Source of the DNA: Actinomycetes bacterium | GTDB taxonomy: Bacteria > Actinomycetota > Actinomycetes > Actinomycetales > Cellulomonadaceae | NCBI GenBank assembly: GCA_021793115.1 | Contig: JAJYTJ010000139.1 | Coordinates: forward strand, 1-9,751 | DNA: 9,751 nt | Reading direction: 5' to 3' | Shown: positions 7,089-9,751 of the stretch, one piece after another | Layout of the letters: each line of letters starts with the position of its first letter | How positions within the stretch are numbered: the first letter of the stretch is position 1 | The notes under the pieces: generated by a model | Told to the model about the DNA's origin: nothing | What the model saw: the letters and a program-made list of their open reading frames with translations, nothing else | Database searches by the model: none | Made by a program: the position numbers and the translations under genes

Positions 7089-7160
7089 ATGCGCGTGCCA
7101 CGCACTGCCGGCTCCCTCCCGGAGCGCACCGTCGTCGTGCGCCGCTGTCGCTGTCTGTAG
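7089..7160 (+). CDS. Cysteine attenuator leader peptide (23 residues)
   Basis: A 24-codon reading frame starts at ATG 7089 behind a very strong ribosome site (GGAGGAGGAG, 7075-7084) and ends at TAG 7158-7160. The peptide begins MRVPRTAGS and ends VVVRRCRCL, with two cysteine codons (TGT at 7146-7148 and 7152-7154) immediately before the stop. Both are TGT, the less used cysteine codon in such GC-rich genomes. Short Cys-rich leader frames upstream of sulfur and cysteine genes are known in mycobacteria and other actinobacteria, where ribosome progress through the Cys codons senses charged tRNA-Cys. Position 118 nt upstream of cysK, and a leader stem whose first base is the last base of the stop codon, fit that mechanism. 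The peptide itself probably has no other job. Confidence 0.8.
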   Translation: MRVPRTAGSLPERTVVVRRCRCL

Positions 7161-7230
7161 AGCGCTGACCGGCTCACGCCCGCCCGCGGGCACGAGCGCC
7201 CGGGCCTCCGTCCCGTCGCGGTCAGCGCTC
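7160..7230 (+). promoter_or_regulatory. Attenuator stem of the cysK leader
   Basis: GAGCGCTGACCG (7160-7171) and CGGTCAGCGCTC (7219-7230) are perfect 12-bp complements. The left arm begins on the last base of the leader peptide stop codon, so a ribosome at the stop, or stalled at the Cys codons, would cover it. The right-arm end GCGCTC (7225-7230) can also pair with GAGCGC at 7122-7127 and 7194-7199, giving competing folds. The loop contains palindromes GCCCGCGGGC (7182-7191) and GCCCGGGC (7198-7205). The cysK ribosome site AAGAGGA (7268-7274) lies about 40 nt downstream, and CCTC at 7205-7208 could pair with its GAGG. Whether control acts on transcription or translation cannot be decided by eye. 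Confidence 0.7.
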
Positions 7231-7278
7231 GCCCTGCGGTGCACGTCCCGGCCACCCCAGACCAGCGAAGAGGAACCC

Positions 7279-8214
7279 ATGTCCCGGATCTACGACGACG
7301 CGACCCAGCTCGTCGGCAACACCCCGCTCGTGCGCATCAACAAGATCTCCGACGGCGCGCCCGCCACGATCGTCGCCAAGCTCGAGTTCTACAACCCCGC
7401 GAACTCGGTCAAGGACCGCATCGGCGTCGCGATCGTCGACGCGGCCGAGGCGGCGGGCGAGCTGCCGCCGGGCGGCACCATCGTCGAGGCGACGAGCGGC
7501 AACACCGGCATCGCGCTGGCGTTCGTCGGCGCCGCCCGCGGGTACCGCGTGGTGCTCACCATGCCGGACTCGATGAGCAAGGAGCGCCGGGCGCTGCTGC
7601 GGGCCTTCGGGGCCGAGCTCATCCTCACGCCCGCCGCGGAGGGCATGCAGGGCGCCGTCACACGCGCCGAGCAGATCGCCGCCGAGCGGCCGGGCGCCAT
7701 CCTGGCGCGCCAGTTCGCCAACGCCGCCAACCCCGAGATCCACCGTCGCACCACCGCCGAGGAGATCTGGGCGGACACCGACGGGCAGGTGGACATCTTC
7801 GTCGCCGGCATCGGCACCGGGGGCACCATCACCGGCGTGGGCCAGGTGCTCAAGGCCCGCAAGCCCGGCGTGCAGATCGTCGGCGTCGAGCCGAAGGAGT
7901 CGCCGATCCTCAACGGCGGGGCCCCCGGCCCGCACAAGATCCAGGGGCTCGGCGCGAACTTCGTCCCGGAGGTCCTCGACACCACGGTGTACGACGAGGT
8001 CATCGACATCGACAGCGACACCGCCGTCGCGCTGGCGCGCCGCGCGGCCACGGAGGAGGGCCTGCTCGTCGGCATCTCGTCCGGCGCCGCGCTCGCCGCC
8101 GCGATCCAGCTCGCGAACCGGCCGGAGAACGCCGGCAAGCTCATCGTCACGGTGGTTCCGAGCTTCGGCGAGCGGTACCTGTCCACCGTGCTCTACCAGG
8201 ACCTGCTCGACTGA
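7279..8214 (+). CDS. cysK: O-acetylserine sulfhydrylase (cysteine synthase)
   Basis: This 311-residue pyridoxal-phosphate enzyme of the cytosol converts O-acetylserine and sulfide to cysteine and acetate, the last step of cysteine synthesis. The PLP lysine is Lys45 in NSVKDR. The substrate loop TSGNTG is at 72-77, the PLP-phosphate loop GTGGT at 179-183, and GISSGAA near the C-terminus supplies the serine facing the pyridine nitrogen. Length matches CysK (about 310), with no CBS-domain extension, so cystathionine beta-synthase is unlikely. ATG 7279 follows AAGAGGA by 4 nt. It is translated with cysE, which starts 1 nt after the stop, and is preceded by a Cys-codon leader, so expression probably rises when cysteine is short. 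Confidence 0.97.
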   Translation: MSRIYDDATQLVGNTPLVRINKISDGAPATIVAKLEFYNPANSVKDRIGVAIVDAAEAAGELPPGGTIVEATSGNTGIALAFVGAARGYRVVLTMPDSMSKERRALLRAFGAELILTPAAEGMQGAVTRAEQIAAERPGAILARQFANAANPEIHRRTTAEEIWADTDGQVDIFVAGIGTGGTITGVGQVLKARKPGVQIVGVEPKESPILNGGAPGPHKIQGLGANFVPEVLDTTVYDEVIDIDSDTAVALARRAATEEGLLVGISSGAALAAAIQLANRPENAGKLIVTVVPSFGERYLSTVLYQDLLD

Positions 8215-8215
8215 C

Positions 8216-8794
8216 ATGACCCACATGTCGCTGCGCGCCGCCCTCCGCGAGGACCTCGAGGCTGCCCACGACCACGACCCCGCGGCACGGTCGCGGCTCG
8301 AGGTCGCGCTCGGCTACCCGGGGGTCCACGCGGTGTGGGGCTATCGCGTCACCCACCGGATGTGGCAGGAGCCCTCGCTCCGGCTGCCCGCCCGGCTGCT
8401 GTCGCAGCTGGTCCGCGGCCTCACCGGCATCGAGATCCACCCCGCCGCACGCATCGGGCGGCGGCTGTTCATCGACCACGGCATGGGCGTCGTCATCGGC
8501 GAGACGGCCGAGGTCGGGGACGACGTCGTGATGTTCCACGGCGTCACGCTCGGCGGCACGTCGATGCGCCACGGCAAGCGCCACCCGACGGTCGGCGACC
8601 GGGTGATGATCGGCACGGGCGCCAAGGTGCTCGGGCCGGTCTACGTCGGCGACGACGCGCGGATCGGCGCGAACGCCGTCGTGGTGCACGACGTGCCGCC
8701 CGGCGCGTCAGCCGTCGGGGTGCCGGCCACGGTCCGCTTCCACGCCCGCCCGGGCGCCGCGGAGGTCGAGCTGGATCCCGCGATCTACATCTGA
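8216..8794 (+). CDS. cysE: Serine O-acetyltransferase
   Basis: This 192-residue enzyme acetylates serine with acetyl-CoA, making the substrate for CysK. After an alpha-helical N-terminus (about 1-65) come left-handed beta-helix hexapeptide repeats. The catalytic histidine is His88 in [16 protein letters not shown]; Glu73 in GIEIHP stands where E. coli has Asp143, as is normal for the short Gram-positive type. [10 protein letters not shown] and KRHPTVGD follow, then [22 protein letters not shown]. The chain ends DPAIYI with C-terminal isoleucine, the residue that inserts into the CysK active site to form the cysteine synthase complex. Start ATG 8216 is 1 nt after the cysK stop with no clear ribosome site, implying translational coupling; ATG 8225 is an alternative. 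It is shorter than E. coli CysE (273) because the N-terminal domain is reduced. Confidence 0.96.
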   Translation: MTHMSLRAALREDLEAAHDHDPAARSRLEVALGYPGVHAVWGYRVTHRMWQEPSLRLPARLLSQLVRGLTGIEIHPAARIGRRLFIDHGMGVVIGETAEVGDDVVMFHGVTLGGTSMRHGKRHPTVGDRVMIGTGAKVLGPVYVGDDARIGANAVVVHDVPPGASAVGVPATVRFHARPGAAEVELDPAIYI

Positions 8795-8881
8795 GGCGGG
8801 GCGCGGTGGCGGGCGGACCGGTGGACCCGTGCCGGCAGGATGCGGCTGGGCGCAGGCCGGGCTCGTCACCGAGCTGTGACC

Positions 8882-8908
8882 CGGTCGCCGCCGCAGCGGC
8901 GGCGACCG
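8882..8908 (+). terminator. Terminator hairpin after cysE
   Basis: Bases 8882-8894 and 8896-8908 form perfect 13-bp complementary arms around a single A; sterically the loop must open to 3-5 nt, leaving 11-12 pairs. It begins 87 nt after the cysE stop and lies before the next gene. There is no T-tract, only GCCTTCGGG. The rest of the 239-nt gap (8795-9033) holds no gene that I can see; the promoter of the next gene should lie in 8910-9020, but no convincing boxes stand out. Confidence 0.65.
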
Positions 8909-9033
8909 CCTTCGGGTGGCACCTCGCACCGGTCTGCAGCTGGGTCTTCCAGCCCCCGGCCACCACAGGTTCGTCCCGTACCGTCGGGGGGCCTGGCCAC
9001 GTGACCGGGCACCACCCACCCCGGAGGAGCACC

Positions 9034-9751
9034 GTGCGACGCCCGACGACCGTCCGAGGCGGCCTGGTCGCCGCCGCGCTGGCTCTCGGGCTGGCCGGCC
9101 TGACCGCGTGCTCGGCGAGCAGCACCCCGGCGCCGACCACGCCGGCACCCACGGCCGCCTCGAGCTCCGCAGCGACCGCCACGCCCGTCACCACGCCGTC
9201 CGCCACGCCGAGCGGGACGCCCGCCATCGCCACCGCGGCCGACCGGGCCGCGCTCGGCGCGGTGACCGTCGGCGGCGCGTCCGGCGCGAAGCCGTCGGTG
9301 ACCCTGCCCGCGAAGCCCTTCACCGTCACGGCCGGCGTAGCACGCACCGTCAGCCCCGGGACCGGCGCGGCGGTGAGCCACGGCGACCTGGTGACGCTGC
9401 AGATCCTCGAGGTCTCCGGCCTGACCGGGGGCGAGCTCGGCAGCACCTGGTCGAGCGGCGCACCGCTGGTCACCGTGGCCGACCCGGGCTCGCTGTTCGA
9501 GCAGCTCTACCAGCAGCTGGTGACGGCGCACGTGGGCGCCCGTCTCGTTGTGGCCGCGCCGCAGACCGCCTCCGGCCTGACGATGACGGTGGTCGACGTC
9601 GTCGACGTGCTCGCCGCGCATCCGGTGCCGGCGCGTGCCACCGGCACCGCGGTGACCCCGCCCGCCGGGCTGCCCACCGTCACCCTGGACGCCAACGGCA
9701 CCCCCTCGCTGACCGCCGCCACCGGTGCCGCCCCCACCACCCTGGTCACCC
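9034..9751 (+). CDS. Lipoprotein with FKBP-like peptidyl-prolyl isomerase domains (3' end missing)
   Basis: A frame open to the window edge starts at GTG 9034 behind GGAGGAGC; 239 residues are visible. The signal peptide has an arginine-bearing n-region (MRRPTTVR), a hydrophobic core (about 10-25) and lipobox LTAC with Cys26, so the product is a lipid-anchored exported protein. A Ser/Thr/Pro/Ala-rich linker (27-65) is followed by an FKBP-like segment (about 76-195) with KPSVTLPAKPFTV, GTGAAVSHGDLVTL, a STWSSGAP turn and FEQLYQQLVTAHVGARLVV. A second segment begins at about 214 with GLPTVTLDANGTPSLT, which resembles the lead-in to the catalytic FKBP domain of two-domain actinobacterial FKBP lipoproteins. 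The first domain looks degenerate, so catalysis is probably in the missing half. The lipoprotein call is firm; FKBP is moderately sure. It is unrelated to the cysteine genes and separated from them by a hairpin. Confidence 0.75.
   Translation, partial: MRRPTTVRGGLVAAALALGLAGLTACSASSTPAPTTPAPTAASSSAATATPVTTPSATPSGTPAIATAADRAALGAVTVGGASGAKPSVTLPAKPFTVTAGVARTVSPGTGAAVSHGDLVTLQILEVSGLTGGELGSTWSSGAPLVTVADPGSLFEQLYQQLVTAHVGARLVVAAPQTASGLTMTVVDVVDVLAAHPVPARATGTAVTPPAGLPTVTLDANGTPSLTAATGAAPTTLVT

Noticed and set aside
7279..8214. Cystathionine beta-synthase as an alternative identity for the CysK protein.
   Set aside because: No CBS-domain extension is present, the length is that of CysK, and the gene is paired with cysE.
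7222..8226. Long minus-strand open frame opposite cysK.
   Set aside because: It is a compositional shadow: CysK motifs are complete on the plus strand and this frame has no recognisable domain or ribosome site.
8795..9033. Possible small gene in the cysE-lipoprotein gap.
   Set aside because: No start with a credible ribosome site and no plausible peptide; only the hairpin stands out.

Overview
The window is very GC-rich, gene-dense bacterial DNA with strong GC bias at third codon positions, GTG starts and GGAGG-type ribosome binding sites. Together with the protein families present, this suggests an actinobacterium, plausibly of the Micrococcales (a Cellulomonas-like relative). The exact taxon is inference.

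Left part (1-5107, minus strand). The 5' end of a tRNA-Pro(TGG) leaves the window at its left edge. Next to it, a 22-bp perfect hairpin closes a five-gene catabolic operon transcribed right to left: a divergent, enlarged transaldolase-family protein, a class II ketose-bisphosphate aldolase, a CbbY-like HAD phosphatase, and the DhaL and DhaK subunits of a dihydroxyacetone-type kinase. Spacing is tight: 64 nt, a 4-nt overlap, 24 nt and 92 nt. A GntR/HutC-type regulator (5204-5938, plus) is divergent from it. A palindrome between them overlaps candidate -10 boxes in both directions, and a second related palindrome lies before the aldolase gene. The enzymes form a C3-ketose/sugar-phosphate module: the kinase makes a phosphorylated ketose (DHAP if the substrate is dihydroxyacetone), the aldolase joins or splits bisphosphates, the phosphatase removes a phosphate, and the transaldolase moves dihydroxyacetone units. 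No transporter, DhaM or entry enzyme is in view, so the real substrate is open.

Middle (5960-7006). A LacI-family regulator on the minus strand converges on gntR. A perfect 10-bp inverted repeat lies in its upstream region. Its target is not visible here.

Right part (7012-8908, plus strand). This is a cysteine-biosynthesis unit: a promoter, a 23-residue leader peptide ending in R-C-R-C-L, a large leader stem that begins at the leader stop codon, then cysK and cysE separated by 1 nt, then a hairpin terminator. The leader looks like a cysteine-responsive attenuator. CysE ends in isoleucine, as needed for docking into CysK.

Right edge (9034-9751). A lipoprotein gene with a lipobox cysteine and FKBP-like domains runs off the window.
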